In this document: piece by piece, positions 32,702 to 41,661 of the stretch
How the letters are laid out: each line of letters begins with the position of its first letter
Numbering within the stretch: position 1 is the first letter of the stretch
NCBI RefSeq assembly: GCF_000317535.1
Contig: NC_019757.1
Coordinates: 3,178,501 to 3,242,500 of the forward strand
Direction: 5' to 3'
From: Cylindrospermum stagnale PCC 7417
GTDB taxonomy: Bacteria > Cyanobacteriota > Cyanobacteriia > Cyanobacteriales > Nostocaceae
Length of the DNA stretch: 64,000 nt
Notes under the pieces: generated by a model
Told to the model about the DNA's origin: nothing
The model's database searches: none
What the model saw: the letters and a program-made list of their open reading frames with translations, nothing else
Program-made: the position numbers and the translations under genes

Positions 32702-35272
32702 ATGACTCTATTCAATTATTCAACAGAAGAACTGTGGAAAGAAAATCAAGTACTGCGAGAAAGGCTAGTTATCGCTGAAGATACATTACAAGCTATTCAT
32801 CAAGGGACAGTTGATGCTTTTGTTATTTCTACTCCAGAAGGTGAGAAGATATTTACGCTGCAAAGTGCAGATTATACCTATCGTTTGCTTGTTGAGCAGA
32901 TGTGTGAGGGAGCAGTTATTATCACATCAGATGGATGGATTTTATACGCCAATCAAGCATTTGCTAACTTACTCAAACATCCTTTAGAGAAGATTATTAG
33001 CTCTCGGTTTCAAGAATTTATTTTAGAGCGAGATATTAATATATTTCAATCTTTAAGGAAAAAACAAGAGCAAGAATTAACAGCAATAGGTGAATTATCA
33101 CTGGTCAATATTAATGAACAGGAAATACCTGTTTATCTGGCTGCTAATAAGTTTAATGTAGATAATCATTATATTAATTGTATTATTATTACTGATTTAA
33201 CAGAAAACAGACAAAATCAAGAAATTATCGCTTCTGAAAAATTTGCTAGATCCATTTTAGAACAAGTGGGTGAGTCTGTAGTGGTTTGTAACCAAAAAGG
33301 TATAATTATTCGTGCTAGCCAAGTTTTTAAAACTCTATGTTGTGAAAATTATCTTTTTCAAGACTTCGACCAGATATTATCATTATATTACTCTAAATTA
33401 GATATACATATAAAACCCCAAGAAACTCAATCTGACCAAAATATTGTCACAGAAAATTTTTTAATAGAAAATTGCTTTTCTATTAGTAGAGTTTTACAGG
33501 GACAGCATTATAAAGGAGTAGAAGTTTACTTTCAACGTTCTAATGGCGAGCGGGTTGATTTACTATTGAATGCCTGTCCCTTGTTAAACTCAATGGGAGA
33601 AATTATTGGAGCAATTATTAATCTTACAGATATTACAGAGCGCAAACGCCAAGAAGCGGAACTGCACCTAGCTAAAGTGGAATTAGAAATGCGTGTTGCA
33701 GAACGGACTGCTGAACTCTCTGAACTGAATAAACAGCTACGTCTGACCCTAGATGATGTAAAACAAAAGAAACAAATTCTTTTGGAACAATCAAAACTTT
33801 TAGATTTAGCCCACGATACGATATTGACGCTAGATTTAAACATGGTGATTACCTTTTGGAACAAAGGAGGAGAGCAGATGTATGGCTGGAAAAAATCTGA
33901 AGCTGTAGGACAGGTATCTCACATACTGTTGCAAACCCAATTTCCGCAGCCATTTGCAGAAATTCAAGCTCAATTACTCAATCTAGGATATTGGGAAGGC
34001 GAGTTAATTCATACTGATAAAAATGGCATTTCTATAACTGTATTCAGTCGTTGGGTGTTACAAAAAGACGATCTAGGTAGACCTATAAAAATTCTAGAAA
34101 TTAATAATGATATTACGTCCCGAAAGCAAAAAGAAGCAGCACTACAGGCAAGTGAAACTAAGTTTCGCTCACTAAGTGAATGTTTACCCATAGGTTTGTT
34201 TGTGATTGATCAACAGGGGATATGTACTTATGCTAATCCCTGTTTTCTACAAATTTTTGGGTTGACGATGGCAGAAGTGATGGGACAAAGTTGGTTAGCA
34301 CTGATTAATGCGGATAATAAAGAGAAGTTGTTAAATCAATGGTTGAGGGTTTTCAAAGATATACCAGAAACTTTTGATCACGAGATTCGCTATCTTCACA
34401 AAGATGGTAAAACTCGCTATGCGCGAATTATACTTGCTCCTATGTTGATGGAGAAGACGAACTTGAGTGGTTACATTGGTACTGTAGAAGATGTGACAAA
34501 AATTCGTGCGGTTGAGCAAGTAAAAAGGGATTTTATCTCCATTGTCAGTCATGAATTGCGAACTCCATTAACAGCAATACATGGTTCTTTGGGATTATTA
34601 GCGGGTAAAGTCTATGACAAAAAGCCAGACAAGCGTAGCCAGATGCTGAATATTGCTGCCTCTCAAACAGAGCGTTTGGTACGGTTAGTTAATGATATTC
34701 TTTGTCTAGAAAAATTAGAGTCTGGCGAGATGAAGCTGGTGAAACAACGCTGCGATGCGGCTAAGTTAATTATAGATTCGGCGGATACTATGCAAGCGAT
34801 CGCCCAAAAACAGCACATCAATCTTAATGTTAAACCTCTCTCTGTAGAAGTTTGGGCTAATTCTGATGCCATTATTCAAACTTTGACAAATCTGTTGAGC
34901 AATGCGATTAAGTTTTCTGAACCTCATACCACTATTTCTGTCAGTAATAAATTAATTGAGACAAAAGAAACTCAAGCACAAATATTTTCCCATCTTGCCA
35001 ATCGTTCTATTTTTAACTTCCTCACACCACCTTATATCCTGTTTCAGGTACAAGATGAAGGACAGGGAATTCCCGCAGATAAATTAGAGAGTATATTTGG
35101 TTGGTTTCAACAAGTCGATGCTTCCAATGCGCGGGAAAAAAGTGGTACAGGTCTGGGACTCGCCATTTGCCAGAAAATTATACGGCAACATGGGGGATAC
35201 ATTTGGGCAGAGAGCAGATTAGGTCAAGGTAGTACATTTTTCTTTACATTGCCCCTCGCACTAAATACGTGA
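32702..35272 (+). CDS. Multi-PAS sensor histidine kinase of the Kai-like operon
   Basis: From ATG 32702 (MTLFNYSTEEL) the protein has 856 residues; the frame is open slightly further upstream into kaiB2. It has no membrane helix. Four PAS-like units follow a short N-terminal coil: about 60-170, 180-310, 360-475 (DTILTLDLNMVITFWNKG) and 485-600 (ECLPIGLFVIDQQGICTYAN). A coiled coil lies between the second and third. HisKA has SIVSHELRTPL with phospho-acceptor H617; the ATPase lobe has NLLSNAIKFSEP, QDEGQGIP and SGTGLGLAIC. It is thus a soluble kinase that senses an internal signal. Gene order suggests KaiB/KaiC input and phosphotransfer to the adjacent REC proteins. Confidence 0.93.
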   Translation: MTLFNYSTEELWKENQVLRERLVIAEDTLQAIHQGTVDAFVISTPEGEKIFTLQSADYTYRLLVEQMCEGAVIITSDGWILYANQAFANLLKHPLEKIISSRFQEFILERDINIFQSLRKKQEQELTAIGELSLVNINEQEIPVYLAANKFNVDNHYINCIIITDLTENRQNQEIIASEKFARSILEQVGESVVVCNQKGIIIRASQVFKTLCCENYLFQDFDQILSLYYSKLDIHIKPQETQSDQNIVTENFLIENCFSISRVLQGQHYKGVEVYFQRSNGERVDLLLNACPLLNSMGEIIGAIINLTDITERKRQEAELHLAKVELEMRVAERTAELSELNKQLRLTLDDVKQKKQILLEQSKLLDLAHDTILTLDLNMVITFWNKGGEQMYGWKKSEAVGQVSHILLQTQFPQPFAEIQAQLLNLGYWEGELIHTDKNGISITVFSRWVLQKDDLGRPIKILEINNDITSRKQKEAALQASETKFRSLSECLPIGLFVIDQQGICTYANPCFLQIFGLTMAEVMGQSWLALINADNKEKLLNQWLRVFKDIPETFDHEIRYLHKDGKTRYARIILAPMLMEKTNLSGYIGTVEDVTKIRAVEQVKRDFISIVSHELRTPLTAIHGSLGLLAGKVYDKKPDKRSQMLNIAASQTERLVRLVNDILCLEKLESGEMKLVKQRCDAAKLIIDSADTMQAIAQKQHINLNVKPLSVEVWANSDAIIQTLTNLLSNAIKFSEPHTTISVSNKLIETKETQAQIFSHLANRSIFNFLTPPYILFQVQDEGQGIPADKLESIFGWFQQVDASNAREKSGTGLGLAICQKIIRQHGGYIWAESRLGQGSTFFFTLPLALNT

Positions 35273-35298
35273 TCAAAAATTAGGAACTTTTTTAAGTT

Positions 35299-35679
35299 AT
35301 GTCTACGAAACGAGTGCTGGTCGTTGACGATGAAAATGCAATTCAAGCTGTGATTCAGGGTTGCTTAGAAGACATTGCCGGATGGGAAGTTTTACTTGCT
35401 AGTTCAGGCCAGGAAGGATTGCAATTGGCTGAGGCTCAAAATCCAGATGGTATACTTTTGGATGTTTCTATGCCACAAATGAGTGGAATTGAAACATTTC
35501 AAAAATTACAAGCAAATTTTGCGACCCAATATATTCCAGTGATTTTTTTGACAGCAAAACTCCAGCCTGAAGACAGAGCGCAATTTTCGCAGTTAGGGAT
35601 TTTGGGTGTGCTAGACAAGCCTTTTGAGCCAATGAATCTTGTGTATCAAGTAGCTAATCTATTTGGTTGGGAAGTTTGA
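35299..35679 (+). CDS. Stand-alone receiver (REC) protein after the kinase
   Basis: The 126-residue protein is a complete receiver with VLVVDDENA, D55 in ILLDVSMPQM, the threonine of IFLTAK and K107 in VLDKPFEP. It lacks an output domain. It lies 26 bp after the kinase, which makes it the most likely direct phosphate acceptor. It is a paralogue of the REC at 28893. It may hand phosphate on to the Hpt domain of the regulator at 27234, giving a kinase-REC-Hpt-REC relay; that step is inference. Confidence 0.93.
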   Translation: MSTKRVLVVDDENAIQAVIQGCLEDIAGWEVLLASSGQEGLQLAEAQNPDGILLDVSMPQMSGIETFQKLQANFATQYIPVIFLTAKLQPEDRAQFSQLGILGVLDKPFEPMNLVYQVANLFGWEV

Positions 35680-35836
35680 GTAAAATCTGAAAACTGCTAT
35701 TGTACTAATTGCCAACAGCCGTGAACTAAAGTTCCGGCTGAAAGCATAAACTAGTTAAAACTAGTTAGAAGTCGTTAAAATTAGTTAAAACCAAATTTTT
35801 TGGTATATTTCTCAAATAAAGTTGCGTAAACTACTA

Positions 35837-36026
35837 TATCCCTCTTCCATGACTCTAGGCAACGCAAAATTTGAAGCCTTTATTTAACAGGGGTTTGAGC
35901 GATTTATTAACGTTTCAAAATGTTCACCATATTTTGTTAGTAATAAAATGTTCAAACCTTTATCAAATCTGGATTTCAAAATTAGGAAATTATTTTTGTA
36001 ATTCCCTGTTTGATGGAAGAGGGATA
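35837..36026. mobile_element. MITE-like element with TA-ended inverted repeats, 190 bp
   Basis: TATCCCTCTTCCAT at 35837-35850 is matched exactly by its complement at 36013-36026. Both ends begin with TA, as expected for the duplicated TA target of IS630/Tc1-type elements. The inside is A/T-rich and non-coding. The flanks of the long gap 35680-36717 show only A/T-rich DNA with TAGTTAAAA-type small repeats (35750-35800). Confidence 0.55.
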
Positions 36027-36277
36027 TTATGGTATTGACAATTAATAGGGAATATTTGGATTAATAAAATTTTAACTTTGTTAATAATAACGGTTAAATA
36101 AGCTACATTTTATTTTCCCGTAAATTCTCATTGGTGTTTGCGGAAAAAGCTTTAGTTAAAGTACTTTTTTTATATATAAAAATGAATTAGCTCGTAATAT
36201 GCGCCTAATACACCTTACTGTTGTTGTATGTTTACTTTATAAATGACCTCTTACGGTTAAAAATTTTATATATCTAA

Positions 36278-36629
36278 GAGGATGTTTGTAAAGTCTAATT
36301 TATTACTAGCCCTGGCGACTAGAAGTCGCGCACCACTTGCTTCTCCCAAGGGGAGACGCTGCGCGAACAAGTCGGCGGAGCCGACGACAGTCGCCTCAAG
36401 TCGGGAAACCCTTTCGGCAGTTCCTCCTGGGGGAGACCCCCAAGATCGGACTGCCTCACCACGGCGCTGTCTCCCCAACGCAGTGGCTTGGCTAGACAGA
36501 CAAAACCCGCCTGCGCGGGTTAAAAATGTTGATTTTTCGTTAAGGTCGGTGGACAATGCCAGTGTAGTAGCGTACCCTGCGGGTGCCGGAGGCTCTATTA
36601 TATTCGCCCAAGACTTTTAAAACATCCTC
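36278..36629. mobile_element. MITE-like element 2, 352 bp
   Basis: Inverted ends GAGGATGTTTGTAAAGTC and GACTTTTAAAACATCCTC differ at few positions, and TAA is duplicated on both sides (36275-36277, 36630-36632). The inside is a mosaic of dispersed repeats, including the ACAGACAAAACCCGCC hairpin also seen before smc. Open frames crossing it on both strands are not genes. Confidence 0.75.
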
Positions 36630-36717
36630 TAATAAAGAAATAAAAAATAACATAAGAATTCGCTATTAAAATATCGGCTTATTGATATTATTTTTGTTGC
36701 ACTTAGGGTAAACAACG

Positions 36718-36972
36718 ATGGATGAACTTGAGCGCCGTGCTTATTGGCGTGCTAATACTGCTTTAATTCGTAATCTTTTAATTGTCTGGGCGCTGGTTTC
36801 CCTCGTTTTTAGTATTTTGTTGGTTCAGCCGTTGAATGCGATCCGTTTTTTTGGCGTACCTTTTGGTTTTTGGATGGCGCAGCAAGGATCAATCCTGATA
36901 TTTGTGGCATTGATTTTCATTTATGCGTTCCAAATGGACAAGCTAGACCGCAAATACAATATCAGGAAGTGA
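36718..36972 (+). CDS. DUF4212 small subunit of a sodium:solute symporter
   Basis: The 84-residue protein has two membrane helices (about residues 20-42 and 52-73) and the family hallmarks YWRANTALIRNLL at the start, FFGVPFGFWMAQQGS between the helices and LDRKY at the end. DUF4212 genes nearly always precede an SSS-family symporter of the VC_2705 type, as here with a 9-bp gap, and are thought to be its small subunit. It is complete. Transport substrate is not evident. Confidence 0.93.
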   Translation: MDELERRAYWRANTALIRNLLIVWALVSLVFSILLVQPLNAIRFFGVPFGFWMAQQGSILIFVALIFIYAFQMDKLDRKYNIRK

Positions 36973-36981
36973 GGAAAAACT

Positions 36982-38637
36982 GTGTCAGTTGAAATTTGGA
37001 CTATTTTGTTGGTTGGACTTTCTTTTCTAATCTACATTTATATTGGTTGGCAATCAAGAGTTGAAAATACGAAAGACTTTTTTGTAGCAGGTCAGGGGAT
37101 ACCATCAATTGCTAACGGTGCTGCTACCGCTGCTGACTGGATGTCCGCAGCGTCTTTTATTTCAATGGCGGGATCGATTTCTTTTTTGGGTTATGACGGT
37201 TCTATTTATCTGATGGGCTGGACTGGTGGCTATGTGCTGCTAGCATTGTTGCTGGCTCCCTATCTGCGAAAATTTGGTAAGTACACGGTGCCGGATTTTG
37301 TAGGCGATCGCTACGATTCTAACCTGGCGCGTTTGGTGGCGGTAGTTGCAGCCATTTTTATCTCCCTCACCTACGTTGCTGGACAAATGCGGGGTGTGGG
37401 TATTGTCTTCAGTCGTTTTCTCCAAGTCGATATCAATACAGGTGTGATCCTCGGCATGGTGATCGTCGGCTTTTTTTCTGTGTTGGGGGGGATGAAAGGC
37501 ATCACTTGGACGCAAGTGGCGCAATACTGCGTATTGATTTTTGCTTATCTGATTCCGGCGATCGCGATCGCTTGGCTGTTAACGGGTAATCCTATCCCCC
37601 AATTAGCATTTACCTTTAGTGATGTGGCTGACAAGCTCAATCAAATCCAGGTTGATCTGGGGTTTAAACAGTATACTGAGGCATTTGTCAATAGGTCGAT
37701 GTTAGATGTGCTGTTCACCACTCTCGCCCTGATGGTAGGTACTGCTGGTTTACCTCATATCATCGTCCGGTTTTATACGGTTAAAAATGTGCGTGCTGCT
37801 CGTTTTTCTGCTGGTTGGGCGCTGTTGTTTATTGCCATTCTTTATACCACAGCCCCCGCCCTGGCGATGTTTGCCCGCTATAACTTAATTGATTCTCTGC
37901 ATAACCACACGGTTGCAGAAGTGCAGCAGCTAGACTGGGCGAACAAGTGGGAAAAAACCAAACTGCTAAGTTTTGAGGACAAAAATCAAGATGGGCGTTT
38001 GCAATTAACCCCCAATAAAGACACCAACGAAATTAATATTGACCGAGATATCATTGTCCTTTCCACCCCAGAAGTGGCAAAACTCCCACCTTGGGTAATT
38101 GCCTTAGTGGCTGCTGGGGGGTTGGCTGCGGCTTTGTCTACTGCATCAGGACTGTTGCTGGTAATTTCCAGTTCCATCGCCCATGATGTCTACTACCGGA
38201 TCATAGATTCCACCGCCTCGGAAGAGAAACGAGTGTTTGTTGGGCGCGTTATGGTTGGTTTTTCCCTCGTCCTCGCCGGATATTTTGGGGTGAATCCGCC
38301 GGGATTTGTGAGTGAGGTGGTGGCTTTTGCCTTCGGTTTAGCTGCTGCTAGCTTTTTCCCGGTGATATTTCTGGGGATTTTTGACAAGCGTACCAATGCA
38401 TCCGGGGCGATCGCTGGGATGTTGACCGGTTTGATTTTTACAATCATCTACATTATTGGAGTCAAATTCGGGGGTATGCAACCCTGGTTTTTTGGAGTTT
38501 CAGCGGAAGGAATTGGCACTTTGGGGATGATCTTTAACTTCATAGTTGCCTTGGTGGTTTCTCGCCTCACACCACCCCCAAGCGCAGAAATTCAAGCGCT
38601 AGTAGAAGACCTCCGCAGCCCGAATATTGAAGAATAG
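36982..38637 (+). CDS. Sodium:solute symporter, VC_2705/ActP-like subfamily
   Basis: The 551-residue protein has about 13 membrane helices with SSS features: the DFFVAGQGIPSIANGAATAADW segment in helix 1-2, GGMKGITWTQVAQYCVLI and ALSTASGLLLVISSSIAHD. A cytosolic or periplasmic insertion (about residues 325-355) contains DKNQDGRLQLTP, which has EF-hand loop spacing and may bind calcium. The start is GTG 36982, ten bases after the DUF4212 stop. Relatives carry acetate or similar monocarboxylates with Na+. It forms a two-gene operon with the small subunit. Confidence 0.92.
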   Translation: MSVEIWTILLVGLSFLIYIYIGWQSRVENTKDFFVAGQGIPSIANGAATAADWMSAASFISMAGSISFLGYDGSIYLMGWTGGYVLLALLLAPYLRKFGKYTVPDFVGDRYDSNLARLVAVVAAIFISLTYVAGQMRGVGIVFSRFLQVDINTGVILGMVIVGFFSVLGGMKGITWTQVAQYCVLIFAYLIPAIAIAWLLTGNPIPQLAFTFSDVADKLNQIQVDLGFKQYTEAFVNRSMLDVLFTTLALMVGTAGLPHIIVRFYTVKNVRAARFSAGWALLFIAILYTTAPALAMFARYNLIDSLHNHTVAEVQQLDWANKWEKTKLLSFEDKNQDGRLQLTPNKDTNEINIDRDIIVLSTPEVAKLPPWVIALVAAGGLAAALSTASGLLLVISSSIAHDVYYRIIDSTASEEKRVFVGRVMVGFSLVLAGYFGVNPPGFVSEVVAFAFGLAAASFFPVIFLGIFDKRTNASGAIAGMLTGLIFTIIYIIGVKFGGMQPWFFGVSAEGIGTLGMIFNFIVALVVSRLTPPPSAEIQALVEDLRSPNIEE

Positions 38638-38658
38638 ACGAATTGTGAAAATTGCTGA

Positions 38659-39498
38659 CTACCTCATTTCTTGAATGTTTTTCATCACTTGTTGATACAA
38701 GTCATCGTTACCTTCTTTTTGAAAGATCGCAGCGGCCCGTTGTAAGTCTTGCAGCGCCCCCATTTTATCTTTATTGGCGGCGCGGGCATTTCCTCGGTTA
38801 TTGTAGGCAGGTCCAAAGTTGGGATTGAGGCGAACGGCTTCATTGTAATCGGCGATCGCACCTTGGGGATCTCCCTTAGCAGCGCGGGCATTTCCCCGGT
38901 TATTGTAAGCAATGGTATATTTCGGGTCGAGGAGAATGGCTTGGTTGTAATCATCTAGGGCCCCGTTTTTGTCTCCTTGGGTAGCACGGGCGTTCCCCCG
39001 GTTATTGAAAGCTTCGGCGTAGTTGGGAGCCAAGCGAATTGCTTCGTTATAATCGGCGATCGCCGTTTTGTTGTCTCCCAACGATGCACGGGCGTTCCCC
39101 CGGTTGTTGAAAGCCTCGGCATCATTGGGATTGAGGCGCAGCGCTTGACTATAATCGGCGATCGCGCCCTCTTTGTTGCCGATATCAAAATACGCCAGTC
39201 CCCGACTCCTGAAAGCCGGGGCATATCTGGGATTCAGACTAATTGCTTTGCTATAGGCAGCGATCGCCGCTTGAGAATTGCCTCTGGCGTGCTGATTTTG
39301 TCCCTGAATATAAAAGTCCCCAGCTTTAGTTGTTTTCGCTGTCCGACGATTTGGAGGACTGACTCCTACTTCTGTTACCAATACATCCTTGTTGCTACTA
39401 CAAGAAACAATTGTCATTCCGGTCAAAGCGGCAAACAAAGCTATAGTAAATACTCTGCCTACCCTTTGACCTTTGTGTGTAAATAACCGCCATCTCAT
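38659..39498 (-). CDS. TPR-repeat lipoprotein
   Basis: A basic N-terminus, a hydrophobic segment and the lipobox IVSC (cysteine 33) mark a lipoprotein anchored in a membrane and facing the periplasm. Residues 60-265 hold five to six 34-residue TPRs with a nearly fixed text (AYNNRGNARAAKGDPQGAIA type). The DNA repeats are equally regular, so the array has probably expanded by recombination. TPR lipoproteins act as scaffolds for envelope complexes. It converges on the symporter gene with 21 bp between stops. No partner can be named. Confidence 0.88.
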   Translation of the reverse strand: MRWRLFTHKGQRVGRVFTIALFAALTGMTIVSCSSNKDVLVTEVGVSPPNRRTAKTTKAGDFYIQGQNQHARGNSQAAIAAYSKAISLNPRYAPAFRSRGLAYFDIGNKEGAIADYSQALRLNPNDAEAFNNRGNARASLGDNKTAIADYNEAIRLAPNYAEAFNNRGNARATQGDKNGALDDYNQAILLDPKYTIAYNNRGNARAAKGDPQGAIADYNEAVRLNPNFGPAYNNRGNARAANKDKMGALQDLQRAAAIFQKEGNDDLYQQVMKNIQEMR

Positions 39499-39863
39499 AA
39501 GTTTCTATAAACCGCCATTATACCTAGAGGAATTTAGTACCAAAATCTAGTTAATTATTTAACTCCAAAATAATTCTAACTTTTGGCTGAGGTTTACAGT
39601 CAATTGACAATATTTCCTGATATTTTATTGGTGCAATTAACGGTTTTTTAAAGGATATATTCGGCAAAGTTAATCATGAAGTATAAAACCTTTCATTTTT
39701 CAACCTTTATGCTTCAGCCGTTGTCTGATAATCACCTGTTTGATACTGCTAGTCATGTTTTTGATGATACTTTTGACAAAAAATATATTTTCTCTTCTCC
39801 TGACTAAATTTTCTGCTTCACCATAACCCGATAATTTCTAGCATTCACCTTCAGATAACTAAT
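39499..39863. other. 365-bp gap without a gene
   Basis: A/T-rich DNA upstream of the TPR lipoprotein gene and downstream of the exonuclease gene. I see no coding potential, repeat or terminator of note. Confidence 0.4.
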
Positions 39864-40784
39864 TTACCCCTGCTCAACATCAGTTTCCTGAGCTTTGGAA
39901 GTCAGTCGCCAAGCAGTTGTTTTGTCAATATCTACAGCTAGTTGTTCTAGATTTTGCCCTAAATCCTTTTGGAGTTTCTCGGTCAGTGTGATGGAAAAAT
40001 CCAAATCAATACCTTGAGTTTGGACTAGCCTTACTAATTCTCCAAACGTAACTTTTACAGTTTTACGCTCATAACTATTCAACTGACAATAGGCAGTTTC
40101 CGAGACATTTTGCACCTGCATAGCTTTTTTAATTCGCTCTTGCAGATGCTCACACTCTGAAGTCACTAGCTTTCGCTGCTGCTCTAGTTGCGAATATTTA
40201 GCACCAAGAGATGTTAAGTCTTCTGTGGTGGGGTCAGTGATATTTTCAGCCTGTAATTTTAATAAATGCCAGTGTACTTGAGCCAGATAAATACAATCTA
40301 AGTATGCATATTCTATCTGTTCTTCAGTTAATGGTCGTTTGCCCCAATCACTCGTTTGCTCTTGTTTATCTATATTGTTAAATTTACAAAGTTCTGTAGC
40401 GAGAGTCTTAAGTTGATAGTTAGGTAATGGCAAGAGATAATAAGGAATTTTTTTGGCCATTTCTAAAGTACAGGTAATATTTTTAGCCTGCTTATTTCCC
40501 AGAAACTTTAGATCAAAACTGGCGTTGTGGAATACCTTTTCAATGGCTGAATTTACCATGATTTGCTCAATAAAGTTATCTATAACATCAGGCTGATCCA
40601 ATACATCCAAAAGATAAACACAATCGCCACTCATATCTTGAGGATTATCCAATATCTGAATCAGTGAGAGTTTGGGCTTACGACTTTTATAGTCAGCCAC
40701 TTCTGTATCTATCCACAATGTTTTAGATTTGCTATATTCATCGGTCAGGCAATGAATTTCGCTGGCGGTAGTCAGATAAGGCAT
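39864..40784 (-). CDS. RNase D-type 3'-5' exonuclease (DEDDy)
   Basis: The catalytic domain (residues 1-180) shows all exonuclease motifs: WIDTEV (D26, E28), HNASFDLKFL (D91) and EYAYLDCIYL (Y159, D163), the tyrosine placing it in the DEDDy class with RNase D. A helical C-terminal part (180-306) replaces the usual HRDC domain and could bind RNA or a partner. Canonical RNase D trims tRNA and other stable RNA ends. It stands alone between A/T-rich gaps. The region upstream to 41136 (352 bp) shows no convincing gene. Confidence 0.85.
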   Translation of the reverse strand: MPYLTTASEIHCLTDEYSKSKTLWIDTEVADYKSRKPKLSLIQILDNPQDMSGDCVYLLDVLDQPDVIDNFIEQIMVNSAIEKVFHNASFDLKFLGNKQAKNITCTLEMAKKIPYYLLPLPNYQLKTLATELCKFNNIDKQEQTSDWGKRPLTEEQIEYAYLDCIYLAQVHWHLLKLQAENITDPTTEDLTSLGAKYSQLEQQRKLVTSECEHLQERIKKAMQVQNVSETAYCQLNSYERKTVKVTFGELVRLVQTQGIDLDFSITLTEKLQKDLGQNLEQLAVDIDKTTAWRLTSKAQETDVEQG

Positions 40785-41136
40785 TGGCTAATATTTCCCA
40801 AGATTTGGTTAAGGGTAAGTAAGTCATAGTTTCCCAAGTTAACATTTTGTTGCTTGATTTTACTGGCAAGTACTGCCCAATCATTATGATGATTTTCTCG
40901 AAAATATCCTGCCAATCTGCCAAGAAACTCATACTTAGGGATGATTTTTCCTATTGTTGGCGTAAACGGTTTCTTTCAAGTTTGCTCAGGCGCATTTGGT
41001 AGGTGGCACGAACCAGGAACAAAAGATTTGAGTAACTTCCTCATTTTTACTTGACAAAAATTATGTTTTTTGGGAATATATAAAAATATGATATAGTTTG
41101 CTACTATTTTAACTTTATTTGAGTTGATCCCAGATT

Positions 41137-41661
41137 GTGCAATTGCTAATTGACAAAATCAATTCGGAAATTGGGACAATTTTGATTGTTGCGGATGGTG
41201 AGAAACTCTGCGCTGTTGACTTTGCCGACTATGAGCTAAGAATGATCAAACTTATAGAGCGGCGCTATGGCAACTTCTCGCTCCTTGATGTCAAAGACCC
41301 GCAGGGTTTTAGTAGCCGGATTCGGGCTTATCTCAAAGGTGATGTTCAAAGTTTAGATGATATTCCTGTAAATACTGGGGGTACTGCCTTTCAGCAGCAG
41401 GTGTGGCTAACACTGCGAACTATTCCTTGGGGAAAAACAATTTCCTACAGTGAGCTAGCAGCGAAAATTGGTAAGCCGACTGCTTATCGTGCTGTCGGCT
41501 TGGCAAATTCACTCAATCCGGTCGCCCTCGTCCTTCCCTGTCATCGGGTAATTGGTGCAAACGCTGCACTTACAGGATACGCGGGGGGTTTAGAGCGGAA
41601 ACGTTGGTTACTTCACCATGAGGGCGTGTCAACCTTGACCTGCACCTTGAGGGGGAGATGA
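41137..41661 (+). CDS. ogt: Methylated-DNA-protein-cysteine methyltransferase (Ogt type)
   Basis: The enzyme removes methyl groups from O6-methylguanine by irreversible transfer to its own cysteine. The 174 residues contain the recognition helix region FQQQVWLTLRTIPWGKTISY, RAVG-(L)-ANS and the active site LVLPCHRVIG (C135). The start is GTG 41137. The last 33 bp overlap the end of the convergent desaturase gene. The N-terminal domain (1-80) is short, as in Ogt. No Ada regulatory domain is present. Confidence 0.93.
   Translation: MQLLIDKINSEIGTILIVADGEKLCAVDFADYELRMIKLIERRYGNFSLLDVKDPQGFSSRIRAYLKGDVQSLDDIPVNTGGTAFQQQVWLTLRTIPWGKTISYSELAAKIGKPTAYRAVGLANSLNPVALVLPCHRVIGANAALTGYAGGLERKRWLLHHEGVSTLTCTLRGR

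Noticed and set aside
27234-35679. Standard circadian kaiABC operon
   Set aside because: kaiA is absent, kaiB is doubled, the KaiC tail is replaced by a coiled coil, and a kinase and REC genes are included, so it is a paralogous locus.
36266-36620. Open frames on both strands, 96 and 112 codons
   Set aside because: They lie across a MITE made of dispersed hairpin repeats and have low-complexity products.
40738-40932. 64-codon minus-strand frame overlapping the RNase D start
   Set aside because: Its end overlaps the real gene in another frame and its product matches nothing recognisable. It could be a leader but cannot be supported.
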